A stretch of 17,798 nucleotides of DNA from an uncultured Hungatella sp. (GCA_910588505.1 CAJUPQ010000075.1:1-17798); one strand, 5' to 3'; counted from the first letter of the stretch, positions 6,307 to 13,674 are shown. A program made the numbers and translations. The notes: generated by a model from the sequence alone, not told the origin.

Positions 6307-6573
6307 ATGACGGGTCAAGAGGTGATGAAGCTTACGGAGAAACTAAAAGAAAAAGGCATGGGCAGCGACGAGATCCTTGAGATCATCGAGTATGCGGAAA
6401 CCCATGAACCAAAAGAGGGGAGTGAGACAGCCTATACCCGCGTGATCCCGGCAAGAAAGAGTGTAAGATCACGCAGACAGGATGTTACACTCTTTTTTCT
6501 TTTTGGACCGGAAGGATGGCAGATAGGCGGCTTGGCAGGTTTGCAGATGGGTGATCGATGTCAGCTGAGGTAA
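6307..6573 (+). pseudogene. Short hypothetical gene, probably frameshifted near its 3' end
   Basis: The gene has a good promoter and ribosome site and starts MTGQEVMKLTEKLKEKGMG, then DEILEIIEYAETHEPKEG, two amphipathic helices. The frame then runs through a strong terminator hairpin (6456-6498) and ends 13 nt inside the convergent sigG gene. A TGA at 6423-6425 lies one frame away, just after GGGG (6417-6420). One extra G there would give a 39-aa product ending KEGE, stopping before the terminator. The residues after about 38 therefore look like non-coding read-through. A frameshift in the genome or a sequencing slip are both possible. The function is not recognised. Confidence 0.5.
6456..6504. 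terminator. Bidirectional terminator between the short gene and sigG
   Basis: AAAGAGTGTAA (6456-6466) pairs with TTACACTCTTT (6485-6495) around an 18-nt loop. The T-rich run (to 6504) serves the plus strand. On the minus strand the hairpin is followed by TTTCTT, 66 nt past the sigG stop. Confidence 0.85.
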
Positions 6574-7337
6574 TTTTTCATAGTCTTTAAGGCATTTTTT
6601 TCTAGGCGGGAGACCTGGGCCTGGCTGATGTGGATCTCCTCCGCCACCTCGGTCTGGGTCTTGCCCTCGAAGAAGCGCATGTCTATGATATGGCGTTCCC
6701 GCTCCGGGAGCCGCTTCATGGCTTCGCTTAAGGAGATGTCCTCCACCCAGTTTTCTTCCAGGTTCTTTTTGTCGCTGATCTGGTCCATGACATAGAGAGG
6801 GTCCCCGCCGTCGGTGTACACCGGCTCATAGAGGCTTACCGGGGTCTGGATGGCGTCTAAGGCGTAGGTGATCTCCTCCTTGCTGATGCCGATTTCCTGG
6901 GCGATCTCCATGATGGTGGGCTCCTTGGCGTTTTTGCGGGTCAGGCCCTCCTTGGCGTAAATGGCTTTGTAGGCCGTGTCCCGCAAAGAGCGGCTGACCC
7001 GGATGGAGTTGTTGTCCCGAAGATAGCGGCGGACCTCTCCTAAGATCATGGGGACGGCGTAGGTGGAAAACTTCACGTTCTGGGACGTGTCAAAATTGTC
7101 AATGGCCTTGATGAGACCGATGCATCCGATCTGGAACAGATCGTCCACATTTTCATTGCTCCCGGAAAAACGCTGGATCACGCTTAATACCAGGCGCAGA
7201 TTGCCTTTGATGTACTGTTCCCGTGCCTCTTTATCCCCCTGTTTGATCCGCTTAAACAGCTCCTCTTTTTCCTCGTTGTTCAGTAACGGAAGCTTCGCCG
7301 TGTTGACTCCGCAGATTTCGACCTTGTATAGTGACAT
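6561..7337 (-). CDS. sigG: RNA polymerase sporulation sigma factor SigmaG, 258 aa
   Basis: The N terminus KVEICGVNTAKLP is the SigmaG signature, matching the Bacillus protein as I recall it. Region 2 reads GNLRLVLSVIQRF, DDLFQIGCIGLIKAIDNFD and KFSTYAVPMILGEVRRYLRD. Region 3 carries EPTIMEIAQEIGISKEEI and region 4 KTQTEVAEEIHISQAQVSRLEK. SigmaG directs late forespore genes, including SASPs. Three in-frame ATGs exist (7376, 7343, 7337). The last is chosen because GGAGG lies 8 nt upstream and it gives MSLYKVEICGV. No spoIIGA or sigE lies beside it in this window. A SigmaG-like promoter upstream fits autoregulation. Confidence 0.95.
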   Translation of the reverse strand: MSLYKVEICGVNTAKLPLLNNEEKEELFKRIKQGDKEAREQYIKGNLRLVLSVIQRFSGSNENVDDLFQIGCIGLIKAIDNFDTSQNVKFSTYAVPMILGEVRRYLRDNNSIRVSRSLRDTAYKAIYAKEGLTRKNAKEPTIMEIAQEIGISKEEITYALDAIQTPVSLYEPVYTDGGDPLYVMDQISDKKNLEENWVEDISLSEAMKRLPERERHIIDMRFFEGKTQTEVAEEIHISQAQVSRLEKNALKTMKNYLS

Positions 7338-7424
7338 ATCCATTACCTCCGCAAGCTTCTTTTCTATTACAGCCATGGCGTGTCAGATCAGGGATGGACT
7401 GGGCCGGCTGTAAGGTTCTATGAG

Positions 7425-7454
7425 AATGATGTACGGATTTCCATGGATTTATGC
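7425..7454 (-). promoter_or_regulatory. SigmaG-like promoter upstream of sigG
   Basis: On the minus strand GCATA (7450-7454), exactly 18 bp, then CATCATT (7425-7431) fits GHATR-N18-CATNNTA except for the last base. It lies about 80 nt ahead of the sigG start. Confidence 0.5.
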
Positions 7455-7561
7455 GGTTGGATTGCTGAAAATAATTTCCTGCTGAATTTGAAAGGGCGGC
7501 CTTGACAGGGAGACGGGAGGAAAAGACGCTGACCGAGGCGGTGATACAGGGGTTTGATAAG

Positions 7562-7598
7562 CGTGGCGCGGTATTGATACCGCGCCACGGGTGTTTTT
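7562..7598 (+). terminator. Strong hairpin with plus-strand T run between sigG and coaX
   Basis: CGTGGCGCGGTA (7562-7573) pairs perfectly with TACCGCGCCACG (7578-7589). GGTGTTTTT follows on the plus strand, but only CTTATC on the minus strand. It is 10 nt from the coaX stop. Both neighbours are on the minus strand, so its orientation is unexplained. The rest of 7338-7561 holds the sigG leader and no clear gene. Confidence 0.6.
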
Positions 7599-7599
7599 G

Positions 7600-8373
7600 T
7601 CAGGAACGGGGCAGATTTTTATTGTAGAGGATCAGCAGTCCTTTTAGTAACAGATCGTCCTCATAGGAGATCTTATGCCTGCACAGGGGCGTGATGAATT
7701 TTGCCAGGCCTCCCGTGGCCACCAGGGAGGCGGGGCGTTTTAGCTCTTTTTCCATGCGGTCGATGATGCCGTCGATCATGGCCGCGTTGCCGTACATGAT
7801 GCCGGAGCGCATACAGTCAATGGTGTTTTTGCCGATGACATTGCCGGGGATGTCCAGGCTGATGTAGGGAAGCTGGGCCGTCTTTCCGCTTAGGGAATCC
7901 AAAGACACCTTGAGGCCGGGGAGGATGACGCCGCCGATGTAATTGCCGGAAGGATCCACCACGCTCATGGTGGTGGCTGTGCCCATATCAATGATGATAA
8001 CGGGACATGGGTAATCCCTTATGGCGGCCACAGCGTCCACGATCATGTCTGCACCCACAGTCTTTGGGTTGTCCATGAGGATGTTGATGCCGGTCTTCAT
8101 GCCGGAGCCTACCAGCATGGGCTCAAAGCCGAAGAGTTTTTTGATGGCGGATTTCAGGGTGGAGTTTAAGGGCGGGACCACGGAGGAGATGATCCCCCCT
8201 GTGATCTCTGACTGGGGGATATTGTGGATCTCCAGAACGCTTTTGATGTTGACCGCATACTCTAAGTCCGTCTTTGCGTGGTTGGTGGTGACCCGCTCCA
8301 CAAAGTAGGTCTTCTCGTCGTCAATGGCTCCGATCACAATGTTTGTGTTGCCCATATCTATGGTTAAAATCAT
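7600..8373 (-). CDS. coaX: Type III pantothenate kinase CoaX, 257 aa
   Basis: It catalyses ATP-dependent phosphorylation of pantothenate, the first step of coenzyme A synthesis. It has the ASKHA fold with MILTIDMGNTNIVIGA at the N terminus (phosphate loop), GADMIVDAVAA near residue 105, IIDMGTATTMSVV near 125, GGVILPGLKVSLDSLSGKTAQLP and ATGGLAKFI near the end. The length is normal. AAAGGAG stands 6 nt before the ATG at 8373. Type III enzymes need a monovalent cation and are not feedback-inhibited by CoA (family knowledge). The gene is head to head with coaBC, which makes the next two steps. Confidence 0.95.
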   Translation of the reverse strand: MILTIDMGNTNIVIGAIDDEKTYFVERVTTNHAKTDLEYAVNIKSVLEIHNIPQSEITGGIISSVVPPLNSTLKSAIKKLFGFEPMLVGSGMKTGINILMDNPKTVGADMIVDAVAAIRDYPCPVIIIDMGTATTMSVVDPSGNYIGGVILPGLKVSLDSLSGKTAQLPYISLDIPGNVIGKNTIDCMRSGIMYGNAAMIDGIIDRMEKELKRPASLVATGGLAKFITPLCRHKISYEDDLLLKGLLILYNKNLPRS

Positions 8374-8383
8374 TTAAGACTCC

Positions 8384-8412
8384 TTTCCACTTAAAAAATT
8401 GTGTGGTATACT
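8384..8412 (+). promoter_or_regulatory. Candidate promoter of coaBC
   Basis: TTTCCA (8384-8389), a 17-bp spacer and TATACT (8407-8412), with an extended TGG before the -10 box. It would leave a leader of about 105 nt before coaBC. Confidence 0.5.
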
Positions 8413-8525
8413 TGGTGTGATACACGAAAAGGTTACCATATTTTGAGGGAAATATCAAGAAATCGCGAATGGTTTAAAGGGATATTCCAAAACAGGCAGC
8501 GATCTTTATATAGGGAGGATTTTAT

Positions 8526-9725
8526 ATGTTAAATGGAAAAACAGTGGTTTTAGGTGTCAGCGGAAGCATTGCGGCCTACAAGATCGCGTATCTGGCCAGC
8601 AGTTTAAAAAAGCTTCGCGCCAACGTGCAGGTGATTATGACAAGAAATGCCACGGAGTTTATTACTCCTGTTACCTTTGAGAGCCTTACGGACAGTAAGT
8701 GTCTGGTGGACACCTTTGACCGAAATTTTGAGTTCAGCGTGGAGCATGTGGCACTGGCCAAAAGGGCGGACATCTTTATGCTGGCCCCGGCCACGGCCAA
8801 TGTGATCGCGAAGGTGGCCCACGGTCTGGCGGATGATATGCTGACCACCACGTTTCTGGCCTGCAAGTGTCCCAAGTACATTGCGCCGGCCATGAACACC
8901 CAGATGTACACAAATCCCATTACCCAGGACAATCTGAAACGGTGTGCCTCTTTTGGCATGAAGATCATTGACCCGGCAGTGGGGTATCTGGCCTGCGGCG
9001 ACACGGGGGCCGGGAAGATGCCGGAGCCGGAGGTGCTTCTGGATTATATCATCCATGAGATCGGGTATGCCAAGGACCTGACGGGGAAGAAAGTGCTGGT
9101 GACCGCCGGGCCCACCAGGGAGGCCTTGGACCCGGTGCGGTATCTGACCAACCATTCTACGGGCAAGATGGGGTATGCCATCGCCAAGGCGGCCTCCTGC
9201 CGGGGAGCAGAGGTGACCCTGGTGACCGGACCCACTGAGCTTCCCAGGCCAAGGTTTGTGAAGGTTATCGAGACGGAGAGCGCCAGGGATATGTTTAAGG
9301 CAGTAACCTCCGTAAGCCTTATACAGGACGCCATAATCAAGGCGGCAGCTGTGGCGGACTACCGGCCGGCCGTATTTTTCAGTGAGAAGATCAAGAAAAG
9401 GGAGGGGGATCTTTCCCTGGCTCTTGAGAGGACGGACGACATCATCGGTTATCTGGGACAGCACAAGCCTAAAGGGCAGTTTTTGTGCGGGTTCTCCATG
9501 GAGACGGAAAATCTGATCGAAAACTCCAGGGCCAAGCTTTTGAAGAAAAATCTGGATATGGTGGCAGCCAACAGCTTAAAGGTGGAGGGCGCCGGGTTCG
9601 GCACGGACACTAACGTGATCACTCTGATCACCAGGGATGGGGAAGTGGAGCTGGGGAAGATGAGCAAAGAGCAGGCTGCGGATAAGATCCTGACAAAGAT
9701 CTTCTATCCACAGGTGACTCCGTAG
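8526..9725 (+). CDS. coaBC: Bifunctional CoaBC: PPC decarboxylase / phosphopantothenate-cysteine ligase, 399 aa
   Basis: It joins cysteine to 4'-phosphopantothenate (CoaB) and decarboxylates the product to 4'-phosphopantetheine (CoaC). The N-terminal flavoprotein domain (1-~180) shows VSGSIAAYK, catalytic His in SVEHVALAK, PAMNTQMY and the Cys loop GYLACGDTGAGKMPEP. The CoaB domain (~190-399) shows VTAGPTREALDPVRYLTNHS with TGKMGYA, AAAVADYRP and KIKKREG. ATG 8526 has AGGGAGG 7 nt upstream. The domain order and length are those of the standard fused enzyme. It lies opposite coaX across a 152-bp gap and ahead of an SdpI-like gene 20 nt away. Confidence 0.96.
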   Translation: MLNGKTVVLGVSGSIAAYKIAYLASSLKKLRANVQVIMTRNATEFITPVTFESLTDSKCLVDTFDRNFEFSVEHVALAKRADIFMLAPATANVIAKVAHGLADDMLTTTFLACKCPKYIAPAMNTQMYTNPITQDNLKRCASFGMKIIDPAVGYLACGDTGAGKMPEPEVLLDYIIHEIGYAKDLTGKKVLVTAGPTREALDPVRYLTNHSTGKMGYAIAKAASCRGAEVTLVTGPTELPRPRFVKVIETESARDMFKAVTSVSLIQDAIIKAAAVADYRPAVFFSEKIKKREGDLSLALERTDDIIGYLGQHKPKGQFLCGFSMETENLIENSRAKLLKKNLDMVAANSLKVEGAGFGTDTNVITLITRDGEVELGKMSKEQAADKILTKIFYPQVTP

Positions 9726-9745
9726 ATCTGAAAGGGGATATTTTT

Positions 9746-10126
9746 ATGTGGTTTTGGTGGTTTATGTTTTTTAGCGATCTGCTGATTCCCGCGCTCATGG
9801 CAGGTTCCGGGCGGATGATGTATCGGCATCCGCCTAAAAGCATTAATGGCCTGGTGGGCTATCGGACGGCGCGCTCCATGAAAAATCCGGATACCTGGAA
9901 GTTTGCTCAGGATTACTGTGGGCGTCTGTGGTGGAAGATTGGCTGGCGGATGGCAGTACCTTCTGTGCTGATACACCTGCCTCTTTATGGCCGCTCGGAG
10001 GATCTGGTGGGAGTAGTGGGCGGGATCTTATGTATGGTACAGTACGCGGTGCTGATCGGCTGTATTTTTCCCACGGAGCGGGCCTTGAAACGGAATTTTA
10101 CCGAGGATGGGGAGCGAAAAGTGTAA
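9746..10126 (+). CDS. SdpI-family small membrane protein, 126 aa
   Basis: The motif around residues 22-58 (GSGRMMYRHPPKSINGLVGY, then RTARSMKNPDTWKFAQDYCGRLWWKIG) is the SdpI/YhfL-type block with NGLVGYRT and the paired tryptophans. Hydrophobic segments flank it at about 1-20, 62-80 and 85-105. In Bacillus, SdpI gives immunity to the SdpC killing peptide. Most clostridial relatives have no sdpC partner and their role is unknown; no toxin gene is seen here. GAAAGGGG precedes the ATG. It probably shares the coaBC transcript. Confidence 0.82.
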   Translation: MWFWWFMFFSDLLIPALMAGSGRMMYRHPPKSINGLVGYRTARSMKNPDTWKFAQDYCGRLWWKIGWRMAVPSVLIHLPLYGRSEDLVGVVGGILCMVQYAVLIGCIFPTERALKRNFTEDGERKV

Positions 10127-10143
10127 CTTTGCCGTTGAAAACC

Positions 10144-10172
10144 TTGACGGGACCTGGGATTAATATTACAAT
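10144..10172 (+). promoter_or_regulatory. Promoter of prfC
   Basis: TTGACG (10144-10149), a 17-bp spacer and TACAAT (10167-10172). The start would be about 27 nt before prfC. Confidence 0.7.
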
Positions 10173-10205
10173 GATTAGGCATTTTAAGGAAGCGGAGGAA
10201 TTATT

Positions 10206-11798
10206 TTGTCAACGATAACAGAAGAAATAATGAAGCGGAGAACATTTGCCATTATATCCCACCCAGATGCGGGCAAGACCACCTTGACGGAGAAATTCCT
10301 TCTCTACGGCGGCGCCATAAACCTGGCGGGAACCGTAAAGGGCAGGAAGGCTGCCAAGCACGCGGTGTCGGACTGGATGGAGATCGAGAAGGAGAGGGGG
10401 ATCTCGGTGACCTCGTCGGTCATGCAGTTTGAGTATGATGATTACTGTATCAACATCCTGGACACGCCGGGCCACCAGGATTTCTCGGAGGACACCTACA
10501 GAACCCTTATGGCGGCGGACAGCGCGGTCATGGTCATCGATGGCTCCAAGGGCGTGGAGGCCCAGACCATCAAGCTGTTTAAGGTCTGCGTCATGAGGGG
10601 GATCCCCATCTTTACCTTTATCAACAAGATGGACCGGGAGGCCAGGGACCCCTTTGAGCTGATGGACGACATTGAAAATGTGCTGGGAATCCGCACATGT
10701 CCCGTCAACTGGCCTATAGGCTGCGGGAAGAATTTCAAGGGCGTCTATGACAGGGAGAAGAAACAGATCACCACATTTACGGCGGCCATGGGCGGCCAGA
10801 AGGAGGTGGCCTCCAGGACTTTTGACGTGGAGGGAAATGATGTGGACGCTGTGATCGGCCAGGATTACCACGCGCAGCTTTTGGAGGAGATCGAGCTTTT
10901 GGACGGAGCTGCGGATGAGTTTGATCTGGAGCGGGTGCAGAGGGGAAATCTGTCCCCGGTGTTCTTCGGCTCCGCCCTGACCAACTTCGGCGTGGAGACG
11001 TTTCTGCGGCATTTTTTGCAGATGACCACCTCCCCCCTTCCCAGAAAGACCATAACCGGAGAGATCGACCCCTTTACGGAGAAGTTTTCCGCCTTTGTGT
11101 TCAAGATCCAGGCCAACATGAACAAGGCCCACAGGGACCGGATCGCCTTTATGCGCATCGTGTCCGGGAAGTTTGAGGCCGGCATGGAGGTAAACCATGT
11201 CCAGGGGGGCAAGAAGCTGCGATTATCCCAGCCCCAGCAGCTGATGGCCCAAGACCGGAAGATCGTGGAGGAGGCCTACGCCGGGGACATCATCGGCGTG
11301 TTTGACCCGGGGATCTTCTCCATCGGCGACACCCTGTGCCTGTCCAATGAGAAGTTCCAGTATGAGGGCATCCCAACTTTCGCCCCGGAGCATTTCGCCC
11401 GAGTCCGCCAGGTGGACACCATGAAGCGGAAGCAGTTCATCAAAGGCGTCAACCAGATCGCCCAGGAAGGCGCCATCCAGATCTTTCAGGAGTTTAACAC
11501 CGGGATGGAGGAGATCATCGTAGGCGTGGTGGGAGAGCTGCAGTTCGAGGTTCTGACCTACCGGCTGGAGAATGAGTACAATGTGGAAGTAAAACTGGAG
11601 AAACTTCCATATGAATACATCCGCTGGGTAGAGAACAAAGGCGAAATAGACGTATCAAAGATCCAAGGCACATCCGACATGAAGCGGATCAAAGATCTCA
11701 AAGACAATCCGCTGCTGTTATTCGTAAACAGCTGGAGCATAGGCATGGTCCAAGACCGAAACCCAGATCTGGTGATGTCGGAATTTGGGCGCAACTAG
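10206..11798 (+). CDS. prfC: Peptide chain release factor 3 (RF3), 530 aa
   Basis: RF3 is a translational GTPase that removes RF1/RF2 from the ribosome after peptide release. G motifs are intact: G1 SHPDAGKTTLTEK (about 18-30), switch I EKERGISVTSSVMQF, G3 DTPGHQDF (86-93) and G4 NKMDRE (140-145). Domain II and RF3 C-terminal features follow (VGVVGELQFEVLTYRLENEY). The length equals the family norm. The start is TTG 10206: GGAGG (10194-10198) lies 7 nt before it, while the first in-frame ATG (10230) lacks a site and would drop eight residues. The last ~60 codons use more A-ending codons than the rest. A structured element begins 2 nt after the stop. Confidence 0.95.
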   Translation: MSTITEEIMKRRTFAIISHPDAGKTTLTEKFLLYGGAINLAGTVKGRKAAKHAVSDWMEIEKERGISVTSSVMQFEYDDYCINILDTPGHQDFSEDTYRTLMAADSAVMVIDGSKGVEAQTIKLFKVCVMRGIPIFTFINKMDREARDPFELMDDIENVLGIRTCPVNWPIGCGKNFKGVYDREKKQITTFTAAMGGQKEVASRTFDVEGNDVDAVIGQDYHAQLLEEIELLDGAADEFDLERVQRGNLSPVFFGSALTNFGVETFLRHFLQMTTSPLPRKTITGEIDPFTEKFSAFVFKIQANMNKAHRDRIAFMRIVSGKFEAGMEVNHVQGGKKLRLSQPQQLMAQDRKIVEEAYAGDIIGVFDPGIFSIGDTLCLSNEKFQYEGIPTFAPEHFARVRQVDTMKRKQFIKGVNQIAQEGAIQIFQEFNTGMEEIIVGVVGELQFEVLTYRLENEYNVEVKLEKLPYEYIRWVENKGEIDVSKIQGTSDMKRIKDLKDNPLLLFVNSWSIGMVQDRNPDLVMSEFGRN

Positions 11799-11800
11799 GA

Positions 11801-11932
11801 GCCATGCAGGAAGGTGTACATGGATTTCCAGCAGGGAGCACGCTTTTGCTCACTGAGGGAAATCCATGTACACCTTCCTATACGGCGACAGCCGTACATC
11901 AGGCAGGCCGGAGGACTGCCTGATGGCATGGC
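11801..11932 (+). other. Four-way-junction (cloverleaf) intergenic element after prfC
   Basis: The outer stem GCCATGC/GCATGGC (11801-11807 with 11926-11932) encloses three contiguous arms. Arm one is a perfect 22-bp stem (11808-11829 with 11858-11879), with a concentric CAG/CTG plus GAGCA-CGCTTT-TGCTC tip. Arm two is TACGGC-GACA-GCCGTA (11881-11896). Arm three is CATCAGGCAG/CTGCCTGATG (11897-11906 with 11916-11925). Only A11880 is unpaired at the junction. It has no T run, so it is not an ordinary terminator. The family is not recognised; it could be a MITE/REP-like element or a structured RNA. Confidence 0.8.
11828..11863 (+). repeat. 36-bp direct repeat, copy 1
   Basis: This copy forms the tip of arm one of the junction element. 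It is identical over 36 bp to 11959-11994. It contains a GAGCA-CGCTTT-TGCTC hairpin and the flanking GAGGGAAAT. Confidence 0.95.
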
Positions 11933-11958
11933 GGAATAGAGGGACGCGCCCCCGGACC

Positions 11959-11994
11959 CCAGCAGGGAGCACGCTTTTGCTCACTGAGGGAAAT
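11959..11994 (+). repeat. 36-bp direct repeat, copy 2
   Basis: Identical to 11828-11863, 131 bp downstream. Here the long stem partners are absent, so only the small tip hairpin can form. It ends 9 bp before the -35 box of the next operon. Confidence 0.95.
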
Positions 11995-12002
11995 AAAAAA
12001 CA

Positions 12003-12031
12003 TTGTCAAATCCCTCTCCTGGTATTATAAT
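12003..12031 (+). promoter_or_regulatory. Promoter of the metallophosphatase operon
   Basis: TTGTCA (12003-12008), a 17-bp spacer and TATAAT (12026-12031). The leader is about 37 nt. Confidence 0.85.
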
Positions 12032-12074
12032 ATAGGGAGAATATTTGGGACGCGAAAAGGCACGGGAGGGGAGA

Positions 12075-12836
12075 ATGCTTATGACGGGAAAGGTGTATGC
12101 GCTGTCGGATCTGCACGGGCATTACGACGCCCTGATGGCCATGCTCAAAAAGATCCGTTTTTCGGACAGGGACCAGCTCTACATCCTGGGGGACTGCAAT
12201 GACCGGGGGAAGAAGGCCATGGAGATCTACCACTTTATCCAGCAGCACCAGGACAATATTTTTCTCTTAAAGGGCAACCATGAGCTGATGATGCGGGATT
12301 TTCTCATGAAGGAGGACTGGGAGTGTCCCCAGGGCAGGATCTGGCAGTGCAACGGCGGCGACAAGACCATGAAGGACATGGATCATTTTTTAAAGAAAGC
12401 ATGCGGAAGCGATAAGGATTTTCAGTGCCGGAAAAAGGAATTTCGCAAGTGGCTCATTGACTATATCAACCACCTTCCAAGTTTCATCGAGATCAACGTG
12501 GGAGGGCAGGCCCTGGTGCTGATCCATGCGGGTATTGACCCGGAAAAGCCTCTCCATGACCAGGACGAGGAGATCTGCGCCTGGATCCGGGAGTGGTTTT
12601 ACATGTCCCCGGCCATCAAAGGGAAGACCATTGTGTTCGGCCACACGCCTCTGTGCCATCTAAACGGCGGCGAGAATTTTAATGTCTGGTTTGACCCCTA
12701 CTATGAGGATAAGATCGGCATTGACGGCGGACTTGGCCCCTTTGAAAACGGACAGCTTAATTGTCTCTGCCTCAATGATATGTCCGTCACAGTTATCAAA
12801 AAAACGGACATGGCAGAGAAAAAGGAGGCAGTATGA
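12075..12836 (+). CDS. Calcineurin-like metallophosphatase (PP1/ApaH-like), 253 aa
   Basis: It has the two-metal phosphoesterase motifs SDLHGHYD (D12, H14), GDCNDRG (D40; usually GDxVDRG), LKGNHE (N68, H69), LIHAGID and VFGHTPL. These place it with the bacterial PPP-like Ser/Thr phosphatases and Ap4A hydrolases (PrpE/ApaH-like). The substrate, a phosphoprotein or a dinucleotide, cannot be told from sequence alone. GGAGG (12065-12069) is 5 nt from ATG 12075 and 11 nt from ATG 12081; either may be used. The stop overlaps the next start (ATGA), so the two genes form a coupled pair. Confidence 0.85.
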   Translation: MLMTGKVYALSDLHGHYDALMAMLKKIRFSDRDQLYILGDCNDRGKKAMEIYHFIQQHQDNIFLLKGNHELMMRDFLMKEDWECPQGRIWQCNGGDKTMKDMDHFLKKACGSDKDFQCRKKEFRKWLIDYINHLPSFIEINVGGQALVLIHAGIDPEKPLHDQDEEICAWIREWFYMSPAIKGKTIVFGHTPLCHLNGGENFNVWFDPYYEDKIGIDGGLGPFENGQLNCLCLNDMSVTVIKKTDMAEKKEAV

Positions 12837-13603
12837 ATATGGATGTGCTGTTGGCAAGGATCTTAAAGTATTTAAACGGAGCCCTGTTCTATGACGACTC
12901 CTACAAGTTCTGCACCTATCTGGTGGATCACTACCTGGAGATGGAGACCATGACAAAGGAGCGGATCCTTCAGGAGACGGGCATCAGTGAGGAGAACATG
13001 GACGACTTTGTCAGCCGGCTGGGGTGCAGCTTTCAGTGGGAGGATTTTCACAAGACCTTTATGGAGCACCACTACACCAGGCTGGACCAGATCCGGGGCA
13101 GGATGCTGGGGTTAAAGACCTCGGACATGGTGAAGGCTATGGAAAAGGACGTATCGGACCAGGAGATGCTTGAGCGCCTGTACGTACTGTGCGGGCAGAT
13201 GGAAAAGCACAGAAGGATCGTCCTTGTGGGAGCTCTTTACCCCATGTCCATTGCCGTGGAGTTTCAGACGGATCTGATCACCTTCGGGAAAAATGTGGTT
13301 CAGTTCCACAACTATGATCCCACCCTTACCTTTACGGAGGAGGACATGTTGATCTTTATATCAGCTACAGGCAGGGCCATGAAGGGATTTTTAAACTCCC
13401 GGGGGGATCTAAGCCCGGAGAGGGCCACCAGCCTTCTGATCACCCAGAATCCCATATATATGAGACCGGAGCACAAGATCAGCGACTATATCCTGCGGAT
13501 GCCGGGGCGGTATGACGGGGTGAATTTTAACTATCAGCTGATGCAGATCTTTGACCTTCTGCGGATCCAGTATTATCAGCAGTACTATTTGGGAAATGCT
13601 TGA
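12833..13603 (+). CDS. RpiR/MurR-like HTH plus SIS-domain regulator, 256 aa
   Basis: An N-terminal helical region (about 1-80) carries a likely HTH around MTKERILQETGISEENMDDFVSRLG. A SIS-type sugar-phosphate domain (about 108-230) has RRIVLVGALYPMSIAVEFQTDL with the strand-turn, then DMLIFISATGRAMKGFLN at the phosphate-binding position. RpiR proteins control sugar-phosphate genes. This one is somewhat short and the HTH is divergent. AAGGAGG lies 4 nt before ATG 12833 and 10 nt before ATG 12839. It is coupled by overlap to the metallophosphatase gene, which may mean linked control of a phosphorylated signal (inference). Confidence 0.7.
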   Translation: MNMDVLLARILKYLNGALFYDDSYKFCTYLVDHYLEMETMTKERILQETGISEENMDDFVSRLGCSFQWEDFHKTFMEHHYTRLDQIRGRMLGLKTSDMVKAMEKDVSDQEMLERLYVLCGQMEKHRRIVLVGALYPMSIAVEFQTDLITFGKNVVQFHNYDPTLTFTEEDMLIFISATGRAMKGFLNSRGDLSPERATSLLITQNPIYMRPEHKISDYILRMPGRYDGVNFNYQLMQIFDLLRIQYYQQYYLGNA

Positions 13604-13613
13604 TCGAAAGAAC

Positions 13614-13657
13614 AGGGGCAGTTTGTTTTCCGGGACGGGGAATGGGCTGCCCTTTTT
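13614..13657 (+). terminator. Terminator after the phosphatase-RpiR pair
   Basis: GGGCAG (13616-13621) pairs with CTGCCC (13647-13652), with two more weak pairs outside, then TTTTT. The loop is 25 nt. It sits 10 nt past the stop and 17 nt before the next start. Confidence 0.6.
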
Positions 13658-13674
13658 ATGAACGAGGACGCATT

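Noticed and set aside
7338..7376. An upstream sigG start (ATG at 7376)
   Set aside because: The GGAGG site lies downstream of it and points to ATG 7337, which gives the family's normal N terminus.
8604..9464. A 286-codon minus-strand frame inside coaBC
   Set aside because: It is antisense to an intact conserved enzyme with no ribosome site or family signal.
10209..11198. A 329-codon open frame on the minus strand inside prfC
   Set aside because: It lies fully antisense to a strongly conserved gene, its protein is low in recognisable motifs and rich in His/Leu/Gly, and it has no promoter context. It is a shadow caused by codon bias.
11828..11994. A CRISPR array, because of the exact 36-bp repeat
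   Set aside because: There are only two copies, the gap between them is about 95 bp, one copy is embedded in a longer stem, and no cas gene is nearby.
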